A stretch of 64,000 nt of DNA from Fuerstiella sp. GTDB lineage: Bacteria > Planctomycetota > Planctomycetia > Planctomycetales > Planctomycetaceae. The stretch lies in NCBI GenBank assembly GCA_029245955.1, contig JAQWOH010000048.1, forward strand, positions 1 to 64,000, in the 5' to 3' direction. Of this stretch, positions 17,152-25,856 are shown in pieces; position 1 is the first letter of the stretch, and each line of letters begins with the position of its first letter. Both the position numbers and the translations under genes were made by a program. Below the pieces are notes generated by a model. It did not search any database and was not told the DNA's origin. It was given only the letters and a program-made list of their open reading frames with translations.

Positions 17152-19347
17152 ATGAAGACAGAAGAGAACCAAAACATGATATGGTCGTCCATTCTTGCGA
17201 CGTTGCTCCTCGGGTGCTTCACAACCGGTGATGTTCTCGCGTTCGAAAAACCGTATTTTACCGACTACTGTCAACGAATCGAACAGGAGGTCCAGGGCAG
17301 AAAACACGGCTTCCTGGCCGGAAATGTGACCTACTACGTAGGCGGTTTCCACGCCAGTTGGAAATTGATCGAAGATGAAACGATCGGGCTGACTCACCCG
17401 TTTCACCACGATCTGCGAAGCCGAGGCGTTGGTCTGCTCGAAAGCGAAGTTGCCGGAACGGAACATACCGGAACAGGCAACGATTACCGCGGCTGGGAAT
17501 TTTACAAGGATACCCGAGTTCTGTACGGCAGCATCATTGTCGACGGACAAACCTACGAACACCCCGGGCCGAAGAGTATGCGCTGGCGGCCGGATAAATT
17601 GATCTGCGAGTACGAAGTGGGTGGCGTTACTCTGCGAGAAGAAAAATTTGTGGCCGCCAATGACGCGGCAGCATCCATTATCACCGCGTCGAAACCTGTG
17701 ATTCTCAGGTTTTCCGGGCACAGTTTTTACCATCGAAACAGCGTTTCGTCGTCCGCGTTGATCAGGTTGGACCAACAGAATAATGCGATCGTTGTATCAG
17801 AAGGCGGGACAGTAAGATCCCGACCCGACCCTGATGGTGATGAACGAATCGGACCCTGCGTTTATGAAGGCATGACGACGGCTTTAAGTGCATCCCGCGA
17901 CATCGCGGCCTCCGCAACGACGATGCGGGACGACAAAGGCGTCCAGCATTATATGTTTTCTGTTCCGTGCGACCGTGAAGGCACGACGGTTTCCTGGGCG
18001 ATGCACGATGACGCTAAAGTCGCCGTCAAATCTGCCAGAAGCATTATCCGGAATCATGATTCGTGGCTTGTCGCGAAGACCACGGAAATGAACCGCCAGC
18101 TCAACGAAGAGATTCCGTGGTTTCGCTGTCCGGACGAGAAGTTCGTCGACATCTATTACTACCTCTGGTCGCTGTATCTGATGTATTACATCGATGTCGG
18201 CGAAGGCTGGGAACAGGAAAACCATACACAGACAGCCGTGAATAATTTCCTCGGCATGCACCGTTACGATGCGGCCTTCCAGATCAAGGTCGGTGCATGG
18301 GCGACCGACAAGCCCAGATACGCCTACGGCAACGTACTGACGTGGAAACACCTCACGCGGAACGATCGGTACCGCGAGCGGCCGAATGGCCTGCGAATGA
18401 TTTCGGACAACAAGGGTATCTCGTGGCACAGTGGCGCTTACGGCGGAGAAACATCCGAGCATGTGCTCGGCGCCTGGCAGATTTACGAGCACACGGGGGA
18501 CGTTCGCTTTCTGAAAGAGTGTTACGAAGATCATTTCGCAAAACTGTTCCGAAAACAGTTGACCGTCTTCTCGATGAACCAGTACGAGGTGGCTGAAAGG
18601 CTTGAAAAAATGGCTCGCCTGACCGGCAACGAAGCCGACGTAGAGCACTGGCAGCAATTGATTCGACGCGACCCGAATCATATCCGTGAGATGTTCGATC
18701 AGCGCTGGGAAGCCAACGGAGTCGCGAACTTCTTTGCAGCACCGAAAAATGGCATGATTATGACAAACGCATTCTGGGCCATGCGGTCTCCCTATTTTCC
18801 GAACGAGTATGCCAAAGCCATGGTGGACGCCTGGGCTGTCGATCGGGAAAACGGTTTCTACGGAGAATTCTTCCCGCTGGCGATGTCTCGGCAGTCCATG
18901 AACACCTTCAGAACGAACGTCGACCATTCCTTCGGTTATACACCCGACACGGCCTATTTCACCCTCGACGGAATGTTTCGTCAGGGGCTGGTTAAACAGG
19001 CCACCGAACTGACCCTGAACCATCTTGCCAACTACAACTATCACGACCAGTGGCAGATTCCAGTCGCGCCCGAAGCTTACAGACGAGACCTCAGCCTGTT
19101 CGGCGATCAGTACTCAAATTTCAACGCCGGAAAGATATTACTCTATCTGGAAGGACTTGCCGGACTGAGGTATTCGATTCCCGAGTGTCAATTTACGATT
19201 CGTCCCGCCTTACCTGAATCGTGGGAATGGATGGAGATTCGGCTGCCCGTCGCGGACCAATGGACAAGAATTCAATACACAAAAAATGACGTGCGGGTAA
19301 GTGGCTGCCCGCTGCCGGTGTCGGATGACGGCGGCGTTTCACGTTGA
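17152..19347 (+). CDS. Secreted six-hairpin (alpha/alpha)6-type glycoside hydrolase, family uncertain
   Basis: The frame is open from ATG 17116. The signal-like stretch MIWSSILATLLLGCFTTGDVLAFE begins at Met 17176, and ATG 17152 gives a more normal leader, so the start is uncertain by a few codons. About 730 residues. The N-terminal third is beta-rich (NVTYYVGGFHASWKLIEDE), followed by a helical catalytic region with aromatic and acidic stretches (YYYLWSLYLMYYIDVGEGW, YGGETSEHVLGAWQIYEHTGD, ANGVANFFAAPKNGMIMTN). The C-terminus (FTIRPALPESWEWMEIRLPV) is like the small beta domain of GH65- and MGH1-like enzymes. Clan-level glycosidase assignment is reasonable; substrate and exact GH family are not determinable here. 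It precedes the fructokinase/GH32 pair. Confidence 0.65.
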   Translation: MKTEENQNMIWSSILATLLLGCFTTGDVLAFEKPYFTDYCQRIEQEVQGRKHGFLAGNVTYYVGGFHASWKLIEDETIGLTHPFHHDLRSRGVGLLESEVAGTEHTGTGNDYRGWEFYKDTRVLYGSIIVDGQTYEHPGPKSMRWRPDKLICEYEVGGVTLREEKFVAANDAAASIITASKPVILRFSGHSFYHRNSVSSSALIRLDQQNNAIVVSEGGTVRSRPDPDGDERIGPCVYEGMTTALSASRDIAASATTMRDDKGVQHYMFSVPCDREGTTVSWAMHDDAKVAVKSARSIIRNHDSWLVAKTTEMNRQLNEEIPWFRCPDEKFVDIYYYLWSLYLMYYIDVGEGWEQENHTQTAVNNFLGMHRYDAAFQIKVGAWATDKPRYAYGNVLTWKHLTRNDRYRERPNGLRMISDNKGISWHSGAYGGETSEHVLGAWQIYEHTGDVRFLKECYEDHFAKLFRKQLTVFSMNQYEVAERLEKMARLTGNEADVEHWQQLIRRDPNHIREMFDQRWEANGVANFFAAPKNGMIMTNAFWAMRSPYFPNEYAKAMVDAWAVDRENGFYGEFFPLAMSRQSMNTFRTNVDHSFGYTPDTAYFTLDGMFRQGLVKQATELTLNHLANYNYHDQWQIPVAPEAYRRDLSLFGDQYSNFNAGKILLYLEGLAGLRYSIPECQFTIRPALPESWEWMEIRLPVADQWTRIQYTKNDVRVSGCPLPVSDDGGVSR

Positions 19348-19406
19348 CTTGCGGCCACAAAAAAAGCTGTCCCTGTGTGGAGTCGCAGTTCAACGCAGCC
19401 AGTTCT

Positions 19407-19550
19407 TCCTGAAAACTATTCTAAGCTGACGCAGGCCTCGCCGGTCTTGATGATGATGGGCGCGCCAGCACGAGGCCTGGCCTGCGTCGCTTTGCGCTCG
19501 CTGACGTCCAGGTCTCGGCAACCATTTTCCTGAAGAATATTCTATGTTGA
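19407..19550. repeat. Inverted repeat flanked by imperfect 23-bp direct repeats
   Basis: TCCTGAAAACTATTCTAAGC plus TGA (19407-19429) recurs as TCCTGAAGAATATTCTATGT plus TGA (19528-19550), 19 of 23 bases matching. Between them GACGCAGGCCTCG (19428-19440) pairs with CGAGGCCTGGCCTGCGTC (19471-19488) as an inverted repeat with a small bulge. The layout resembles a small non-coding mobile or REP-like unit. The right direct repeat contains the upstream ATG (19544) of the kinase frame, so ATG 19568 is the safer start. Confidence 0.55.
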
Positions 19551-19567
19551 ATCGAAGGCGATCAACC

Positions 19568-20455
19568 ATGAAGCGTCACATCATTGTTGGAATCGGTGAA
19601 ATCCTGTGGGACATGTTTCCCGACGGCCCGAGATTCGGCGGTGCCCCGTCCAATTTTTCGTGCAGCGCTGCGGAAATCGCTCTGGGTGCCGCTGAAGTTT
19701 TCATGATCAGTGCGGTGGGCGCGGATGATCTGGGGCGGCAAGCTGTTGACGCGTTGGAACAGCATGGCGTTGATACCACATGCGTGCAGATCGCTGATCA
19801 ACAGACCGGTCAGGTCCGGGTCGAACTCGACCCTGCCGGAGTGGCGAGCTACCGGTTTGCAGAAGATACGGCGTGGGACAATCTGACGTGGAATCACGCT
19901 CTGCAGAAACTCGCGCACGACTGCGATGTCGTCTGCTTCGGAACACTGGGACAACGCAGCGCCGGTTCCCGAAGCACCGTTCAGAAGTTTGTCAGGACAA
20001 CTTCGGAAAACACACTTCGTATTCTGGACGTCAATCTGCGTTCTCCGTGCTTTGATGATGACGTCATCCTTGAATCGCTGGCTCTGGCGAATGTATTGAA
20101 GCTGAACGACGAGGAACTTCCGCGTCTGGCGAGTCTCTGCCGGGTAGCAGGAAACGACGTGGAAATTCTTCATCAATTCGCCGTTCAGCATCAGCTTCGA
20201 TGCGTCGCACTCACTCGCGGTGCGGATGGTGCGGTCATCGTATATGGCGACGATGTGAGCGACCTGCCTGCAATGCCCACAGCAATCGCCGATACTGTGG
20301 GCGCAGGAGATGCTTTCACTGCTGCGATGACACTGGACCTGCTGGCCGGCCGGAATGTGGCACAGGTGAATCAAAGTGCTATCGCTGCAGCGTCATGGGT
20401 TTGCTCGCAAAGCGGAGCCACTCCCGCTTTTCCTGCAAAGATTTTTCGCAACTGA
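19568..20455 (+). CDS. PfkB-family carbohydrate kinase, probable fructokinase
   Basis: The 295-residue cytoplasmic protein has the PfkB architecture: GIGEILWD at the N-terminus, the GGAPSNF substrate-binding motif at 24-30, and DTVGAGDAF at 242-250, where Asp248 is the catalytic base and the GAGD turn forms the anion hole. It uses ATP to phosphorylate a ketohexose. The GEILWD and GGAPSNFS variants are typical of fructokinases rather than ribokinases. A GH32 hydrolase starts 130 bases downstream, which strongly supports fructose as substrate. An upstream ATG (19544) lies in a repeat and is less likely to be the start. Confidence 0.85.
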   Translation: MKRHIIVGIGEILWDMFPDGPRFGGAPSNFSCSAAEIALGAAEVFMISAVGADDLGRQAVDALEQHGVDTTCVQIADQQTGQVRVELDPAGVASYRFAEDTAWDNLTWNHALQKLAHDCDVVCFGTLGQRSAGSRSTVQKFVRTTSENTLRILDVNLRSPCFDDDVILESLALANVLKLNDEELPRLASLCRVAGNDVEILHQFAVQHQLRCVALTRGADGAVIVYGDDVSDLPAMPTAIADTVGAGDAFTAAMTLDLLAGRNVAQVNQSAIAAASWVCSQSGATPAFPAKIFRN

Positions 20456-20528
20456 ATCACCCGAACAATTCGCTTCATTGCCGGAACCTGTCATGAGATC
20501 ACTACAGGTCGTTTCAAATTCCGTGGTA

Positions 20529-20549
20529 ACCCGACGCGTCAGCGAGGGA
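20529..20549. repeat. Short palindromic-type element (ACCCGACGCGTCAGCGAGGG)
   Basis: The 21 bases from 20529 contain GACGCGTC as a perfect 8-bp palindrome and would translate as TRRVSEG in the frame read through into GH32. From memory the peptide TRRVSEG recurs in over-extended planctomycete gene models, pointing to a dispersed intergenic repeat rather than coding sequence. Only one copy was found here. It argues against starting the GH32 gene upstream of it. Confidence 0.4.
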
Positions 20550-20585
20550 AGTCACTGGAGTGGCTTCTTTTGTAGTCGCTCGCTC

Positions 20586-22670
20586 ATGCATCGGGTTTCC
20601 GGATGGCGTACCAGAAGAGTTTCGAAACGGCTTCTAATACTCATGATGACAGCCTTTTCAATCTGGCTCAGCCTGCTCAGGCTTGTCGGCGCTGCTGCGG
20701 ATGACGTTGTGATCGAGGACTTCGAATCCGGAACATATGAGCGATGGCAGCTGACGGGAGATGCTTTCGGCGATCATCCTGCCATGGGTACCTTGCCAAA
20801 TCAGATGGCCGTATCGGGTTTTCGCGGCAAACGCCTGGTGAATACGTTTCGAAACGGCGACGATTCTGTCGGTGCGGCCATCAGCCACGCTTTCACTGTA
20901 CAGCGGTCGCACATCGCGTTCCTGATCGGTGGTGGTCCGCACAGACAGACCGTCGGAATGGAATTGCTGGTTGACGGAAAGTCTGTGCGCTCAGCCACCG
21001 GCTCTGAGTCCGAAGAGCTGGAATGGACGTCGTGGAACGTCACTGAGTTTTCCGACCGCCAGGCCCGGCTTCGGATATTCGACAAAGCAACAGGCGGCTG
21101 GGGACACATCAACGTTGATCACATCATGCAGACCGACACGCCGCCACAACGCTTTGACCTCGAACACAGACTTACGGAATATCGAACGTCAACCACGTAC
21201 ATGGATGAACCGTTCCGACCGCAGTCGCACTTCAGCCCGGAAATGAACTGGATGAACGATCCCAACGGTCTGGTTTTCCATGATCATGAATATCACATGT
21301 TCTACCAGTACAACCCGGCTGGCAATTCGTGGGGACACATGAGCTGGGGACATGCGGTCAGTCCGGATCTGCTGCACTGGAAACATCTACCGCTGGCGAT
21401 CGCTGAAGAAGACGGAATCATGGCGTTCAGCGGTTGTTGTGTCGTCGACCACAACAACACGTCAGGTTTTGCAGAATCAGACAAACCACCGATGGTTGCC
21501 ATCTACACGGGGCACGGACACGGCAGGCAGGTTCAGAATCTGGCCTACAGCAACGACAATGGCAGGACGTGGACGAAGTACAGGAACAACCCTGTGCTCG
21601 ATCTGAATAATTCCGACTTTCGCGACCCCAAAGTTTTCCGGCACGCGTTAACAAACCGCTGGGTAATGGTCGTTTCACTGGCTGTCGAAAAGGTGCTTGT
21701 CTTCTACGCTTCGAAAGATCTGAAACAGTGGAAGGAACTCAGCCGATTCGGCCCCGCCGGTACTACGAAGAAACCGAACTGGGAGTGTCCGGATCTGTTC
21801 GAGCTGCCGGTCGAAGGTGCAGACGGGAAGAAGCTGTGGGTCCTGGAGGTCGACATGGGTAATGGAAGCGTTGCCGGTGGCAGCGGCGGCGAGTACTTCG
21901 TTGGACATTTTGACGGAACCTCGTTCACTGCCTCGCAGAACGCGCAATGGGTCGACTACGGCCGAGACTTCTATGCTCCTGTGAGCTGGTCAGATATCCC
22001 CGAGCAGGACGGTCGCCGTATCTGGATCGGATGGTTCAACAACTGGGAAACCTGCCTTGTGCCAACTTCGCCCTGGCGCAGCTGCATGTCCGTGCCTCGA
22101 ACCTTGAGTCTGCGAAGCGTTCCCGTCAAGAATGCAACCGCTTCGCACCATTATGTGATGGTTCAGCGCCCTGTACGAGAATTCCGAAGTCTGCGGACAA
22201 ATTCGATGACTCTTGATACAAGCTCAACTGCCTGGCCGCCCGTCGCAATTACAAAACCGGGCGACCTGCGTGACCTGAATTTTGTGATCGACACAACACT
22301 CAGGCCCGGGACAGCTCGGTCCTGCGGACTGCGCATCCGAACCGGTGACAGTGAATTCACAGAAGTCGGCTACGACCGTGACCCGGGCGCCGTGTATGTC
22401 GACCGAAGAAAGTCGGGCAACGTTGACTTTCACCGGGCGTTCGCCGGTCGCCACGAAGCGCCAACTCGGGTGATCAACGGTAAAGTCGAACTACAAATAA
22501 TAGTCGATCGGTCTTCGGTTGAGGTCTTCATCAATGACGGAGAGACCGTCATCAGCGACCGAATCTTTCCAACCACGCAAGAGGCCGTCATCGAAATCTT
22601 TACGGGTGACGATTCGGCACAGGTGACCGACACAATAGTACATCAACTCGGTTCGCTCTGGCGAAAGTAA
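20586..22670 (+). CDS. Secreted GH32 fructan/sucrose hydrolase (levanase/inulinase type)
   Basis: The frame is open from 20376, inside the kinase gene, but the upstream part holds a repeat, so ATG 20586 is preferred; the signal segment MMTAFSIWLSLLRLVGAAA follows. About 694 residues. An N-terminal beta-sandwich region (VVIEDFESGTYERWQLTGDAFG) of about 165 residues is the DUF4980-like module seen in secreted levanases. The GH32 propeller then shows WMNDPNG with nucleophile Asp225, FRDPKVF with Asp347, and WECPDLF with acid/base Glu400, the full catalytic set. The C-terminal sandwich ends with VDRSSVEVFINDGE. It releases fructose from levan, inulin or sucrose outside the cytoplasm, feeding the kinase encoded just upstream. 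Confidence 0.9.
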   Translation: MHRVSGWRTRRVSKRLLILMMTAFSIWLSLLRLVGAAADDVVIEDFESGTYERWQLTGDAFGDHPAMGTLPNQMAVSGFRGKRLVNTFRNGDDSVGAAISHAFTVQRSHIAFLIGGGPHRQTVGMELLVDGKSVRSATGSESEELEWTSWNVTEFSDRQARLRIFDKATGGWGHINVDHIMQTDTPPQRFDLEHRLTEYRTSTTYMDEPFRPQSHFSPEMNWMNDPNGLVFHDHEYHMFYQYNPAGNSWGHMSWGHAVSPDLLHWKHLPLAIAEEDGIMAFSGCCVVDHNNTSGFAESDKPPMVAIYTGHGHGRQVQNLAYSNDNGRTWTKYRNNPVLDLNNSDFRDPKVFRHALTNRWVMVVSLAVEKVLVFYASKDLKQWKELSRFGPAGTTKKPNWECPDLFELPVEGADGKKLWVLEVDMGNGSVAGGSGGEYFVGHFDGTSFTASQNAQWVDYGRDFYAPVSWSDIPEQDGRRIWIGWFNNWETCLVPTSPWRSCMSVPRTLSLRSVPVKNATASHHYVMVQRPVREFRSLRTNSMTLDTSSTAWPPVAITKPGDLRDLNFVIDTTLRPGTARSCGLRIRTGDSEFTEVGYDRDPGAVYVDRRKSGNVDFHRAFAGRHEAPTRVINGKVELQIIVDRSSVEVFINDGETVISDRIFPTTQEAVIEIFTGDDSAQVTDTIVHQLGSLWRK

Positions 22671-22672
22671 GG

Positions 22673-22706
22673 GACCGCCGCCGGCTTACTGAATCCAACG
22701 GCGGTC
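22673..22706 (+). terminator. Hairpin just after the GH32 gene
   Basis: GACCGCCG (22673-22680) and CGGCGGTC (22699-22706) form a perfect 8-bp stem with an 18-base loop, two bases after the stop codon. There is no T-tract, so this may be a weak or Rho-dependent end, or a processing hairpin. Confidence 0.45.
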
Positions 22707-22983
22707 GCCGCAGCCTGAACGTCACAACAGCTCGTCGTATTCGATTGCAGCGACCTGCCTGCAGCAATATCTGTTCAGCTGGTGAGCAGTGATCGGCAGG
22801 TGCGGCAGCAGCGTTGTCGCCTGATCCATGCAGCAATCATCAGCGGGCCGAACAGCACGACCGAAGAAGGCTCAGGTACGTCTGTGATAGCGGACGATAT
22901 GGCTCCGACGGCGAAAATACGATTCGTCTCGTCAATACGAATGCTCTGTTCAAGTTCAACATGAACGAAATCCCTGCCCAGGC

Positions 22984-23264
22984 TCCGAGAATCAACCCCT
23001 CACGGATTACAGTCAGGGTCCGCTGGGCGGCCCGTCATCGGGCCGCGATCACCACGGAAGATGCTTCACGATCTGGATCACTGGTGGACGGATCAAGTGT
23101 CTTGTTGACTATAGTATGTCTGACGATTTCGCCTACAACAGCGCCGAGAACCCGGTCCACATTCGCGATTTGAACGCCACCGTGCTGCACCCAATGGGAC
23201 CGGCCACGAACACTTTAATTTCAGATTTCGTGGGCTGAACCAACAACTCACCGGCGTGCAAGAA
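22984..23264 (+). pseudogene. DUF1501 pseudogene, C-terminal fragment with frameshift
   Basis: Reading from 23008 gives YSQGPLGG..GRDHHGRCFTIW, then [25 protein letters not shown] and TVLHPMG. These match the end of the intact DUF1501 protein encoded at 47134-48576 ([53 protein letters not shown]). Near 23200 the phase changes: the original frame stops at 23236-23238, while the shifted frame continues HEHFNFRFRGLNQQLTGVQE, which matches [17 protein letters not shown]. The N-terminal three quarters are absent. This is the corpse of a Tat-exported planctomycete DUF1501 gene; no intact DUF1549/DUF1553 partner lies next to it. Confidence 0.85.
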
Positions 23265-23573
23265 GCCAACCCGATCGAGGTGAATCCGGCGCAGACCAGA
23301 ATACCCTCTGACGCCCCTGCTCCAGACCGCTCGTATCACAGAAAATGCTGAGAGCTACAGTGACGATCGCGCGATCGGTCCCTTCTCTCACACGTTTATC
23401 TGACCACACAGCTTCAACGTCCTCACCAGGGAAAGAGCCAGGGTCTGAGATCACGCCAACGGCTTCTGACTCGACATTTCCATGTCGGCACACTTTACAA
23501 CAACGGAAAAATCCACGAGATTTTCGAACAGAAGTCACCAGAATCCCATGGGTTTTCATCACGGTTGTAACTC

Positions 23574-24302
23574 ATGATCAAAACCATTCCATTCCTGATG
23601 TGCAGCCTGGTGTTGCTTCCGGGCGGCACCGCTTTGATTGCTGATGACACGAAGCCTGATGTCGCTCCGGTCATCAGTCGGCCGGGGGAACTCATTTTTG
23701 CAGACGACTTCGACGTGGCTGACATCCGCTCGGAATGGGTACCGTTGCATGGCACTCGATGGGAGATTGTCGACGGCACTTTACGGGGTGAGCCTTCGAC
23801 CAAAGAATATCAGCGGGAACAGACTGCGAAAGGCAACAAAGGCCACAGTGGCGGAACTCCCAGCAGTCGGTTGATGGTTCCGACAGACGACGGTATCGTG
23901 CTGTTCCGCTTCAAACTGACGAACGGACTCAAGGGCGCTCACTTCGGATTCAATGATGGCACCTTCAAATCAGGCACCGGCCACGTGTGTCGGTTGACCG
24001 CCACAAGCCACCAGGGCCTGACTCTGCAAAAGGACAGGAACGCTAAGCTCAAAGGCGATCAGGACGAAACGCTGACGACCAGCGGCTTCAATCTGAGGCC
24101 GAACACCTGGTACTGGATGATGCTGGAAGTGGTGGGCAATCAGATGGTCGCACAGGTCTCCGGCGGCCCCGTGCTGCGGGCTCGGCACGCTCGCATTGAC
24201 AGGCCCAAAGGTCAAATCAATCTACCGACCCGCGGTGGAGGCGTCATTTTCTACGACCATGTACGCGTCTGGAAAGTTCTGATGCCGCGGAAAGCACCAT
24301 AG
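23574..24302 (+). CDS. Secreted LamG/concanavalin-like domain protein (GH16-like fold, DUF1080-type)
   Basis: The 242-residue protein has a signal peptide (MIKTIPFLMCSLVLLPGGTALIA) and a single jelly-roll domain: LIFADDFDVADIRSEWVPLHGTRWEIVDGTLRG, a DGIVLFRFKL strand, then NTWYWMMLEVVGNQMVAQV and VIFYDHVRVWKV. This is the pattern of planctomycete proteins annotated as DUF1080 or family-16-like, with a concanavalin-type sandwich. No E-x-D-x-x-E catalytic motif of true GH16 is visible, so glycan binding or a 3-keto-glycoside role are both possible. It sits 50 bases upstream of a sulfatase on the same strand. Confidence 0.65.
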   Translation: MIKTIPFLMCSLVLLPGGTALIADDTKPDVAPVISRPGELIFADDFDVADIRSEWVPLHGTRWEIVDGTLRGEPSTKEYQREQTAKGNKGHSGGTPSSRLMVPTDDGIVLFRFKLTNGLKGAHFGFNDGTFKSGTGHVCRLTATSHQGLTLQKDRNAKLKGDQDETLTTSGFNLRPNTWYWMMLEVVGNQMVAQVSGGPVLRARHARIDRPKGQINLPTRGGGVIFYDHVRVWKVLMPRKAP

Positions 24303-24352
24303 TCACTATTCTGTGGCGTTTGCGGCAGCGCATCGAACCAATTGAGACAACT

Positions 24353-25852
24353 ATGCCACACCTCGTTCTTGTCCTCGCAATACACTTCGTTTCGTTTTGC
24401 GGATCGAGTAGAGCAGAAGCGGCCGGTGCAGCGAATGCAGCCGCAGCACCGAATTTCGTGGTAATCTTCACCGACGACCAGGGATACCAGGACGTCGGCT
24501 GTTTCGGCTCACCGGACATCCGCACGCCGCGGCTTGATGCGATGGCAACGCAGGGCATGAAGTTTACCAGCTTTTATGCTCAACCCGTCTGCGGACCGTC
24601 GCGGGCAGCTCTGATGACGGGCTGCTATCCGATGCGCGTCGCAGAACGCGGAAACACAAAACAGGTGCACCCGATTCTACATTCCAACGAAATCACCGTC
24701 GCCGAGATCCTGAAAACCAAAGGTTACGCGACGGCCTGTTTCGGGAAGTGGGACCTGGCGAAACACGCTCAGAGTGGATTCTTTATGGACCTGCTTCCCA
24801 CGCATCAGGGGTTCGACTACTTCTTCGGCACACCGACCAGCAACGACGGCGTGGCTAACCTGTACCGCAACGAAGAGATGATCGAACCGAAATCCAACAT
24901 GGCCACGCTGACGCAGCGATACACCGACGAAGCCATAGGATTTATGCAAAGACACAAAGAACAGCCGTTCTTTGTTTATATTCCGCACACCATGCCGCAC
25001 ACTCGCTTGGATGCATCAGCTCAGTTCAAAGGTAAAAGTGCGCGCGGGCTGTACGGTGACGTGATTGAAGAAATCGACTTCAACGTAGGTCGCATCCTGG
25101 ACGCAGTAAAGGGAATGGGGCTGGCCAAAAACACGTACGTGCTGTTCACCAGTGACAACGGGCCGTGGCTGATCAAGAACAGGGACCACGCGGACGGGCA
25201 CCTGCCTGGCGACCATGGCGGGTCAGCCGGACCATTGCGCAGCGGTAAGGTTTCAACGTTTGAAGGCGGCGTACGAGTTCCCACGATTCTGTGGGGACCC
25301 GGTCGGGTACCAGCCGGAACAACGTGCGATTCGATCGCCAGCACGCTTGACGTCCTGCCAACATTCGCAGCTCTGGCCGACGCGGAAGTTCCATCCGACC
25401 GAATTATCGACGGCGAAGATATTCGACATCTGTTCCACGGACAAATTGATCAGGCAAGCCCGGACAAAGCGTACTTCTATTACCTGCGCGTGCACCTGCA
25501 GGCCGTGCGGCAGGGCCAGTGGAAGCTGCACCTGCCGCGAAACAAAGAACCGATCGGAGCCGCGCCGTTCAGCAAAAACCAGCACATTGGCCCGGCAGAC
25601 CGAATTGGTTTCGACAATCCGTTTCTGGTGAACCTGCACGATGACATCGGCGAAACCACCGACGTTGCCAATCAGAATCCCGAAGTTGTTAATCGATTGC
25701 TGACGCTGGCAGAACGTATGCGCGAGGATCTGGGCGACTATGATCGAGTCGGCAGAAACATGCGATTTTTCGATGCTGGTGACCAGCGGCCCACAAGACC
25801 GCCGGTGCCTGCTCCCCGCGTCCGGCGGCCCAAGAAGCCAGCCGCTAAGTAG
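24353..25852 (+). CDS. Secreted sulfatase (formylglycine motif CGPSR)
   Basis: ATG 24353 gives a signal peptide (MPHLVLVLAIHFVSFCGSSRA); ATG 24320 is upstream in frame but adds a hydrophilic leader. The 499-residue protein shows NFVVIFTDDQGYQDVGCFG for the metal site and C80-GPSR as the formylglycine site. ACFGKWDLAKH replaces the usual GKWHLG. VLFTSDNGPW, GPLRSGKVSTFEGGVRVPTILWGPG and a proline/arginine-rich tail follow. It is arylsulfatase-A-like. The TDDQGYQDVGCFG form is shared by many carrageenan- and fucoidan-associated sulfatases, but substrate is not assignable. Confidence 0.88.
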   Translation: MPHLVLVLAIHFVSFCGSSRAEAAGAANAAAAPNFVVIFTDDQGYQDVGCFGSPDIRTPRLDAMATQGMKFTSFYAQPVCGPSRAALMTGCYPMRVAERGNTKQVHPILHSNEITVAEILKTKGYATACFGKWDLAKHAQSGFFMDLLPTHQGFDYFFGTPTSNDGVANLYRNEEMIEPKSNMATLTQRYTDEAIGFMQRHKEQPFFVYIPHTMPHTRLDASAQFKGKSARGLYGDVIEEIDFNVGRILDAVKGMGLAKNTYVLFTSDNGPWLIKNRDHADGHLPGDHGGSAGPLRSGKVSTFEGGVRVPTILWGPGRVPAGTTCDSIASTLDVLPTFAALADAEVPSDRIIDGEDIRHLFHGQIDQASPDKAYFYYLRVHLQAVRQGQWKLHLPRNKEPIGAAPFSKNQHIGPADRIGFDNPFLVNLHDDIGETTDVANQNPEVVNRLLTLAERMREDLGDYDRVGRNMRFFDAGDQRPTRPPVPAPRVRRPKKPAAK

Positions 25853-25856
25853 TGGA

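Larger units (their letters stand above)
22671..23573. other. Intergenic stretch of about 900 bases with decayed sequence
   Basis: It contains the GH32 hairpin at its left end and a DUF1501 pseudogene in the middle (22984-23264). The rest shows no frame I can support. A 119-codon frame at 22814-23173 overlaps the pseudogene in the wrong phase and is spurious. Confidence 0.6.

Noticed and set aside
17884-19044. 386-codon open frame on - opposite the six-hairpin glycosidase
   Set aside because: It overlaps a well-supported secreted + protein and shows no motif. It is treated as a shadow.
20376-20585. N-terminal extension of GH32 into the fructokinase gene
   Set aside because: It contains kinase coding sequence in another phase and a short repeat. 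The signal peptide starts only after ATG 20586.
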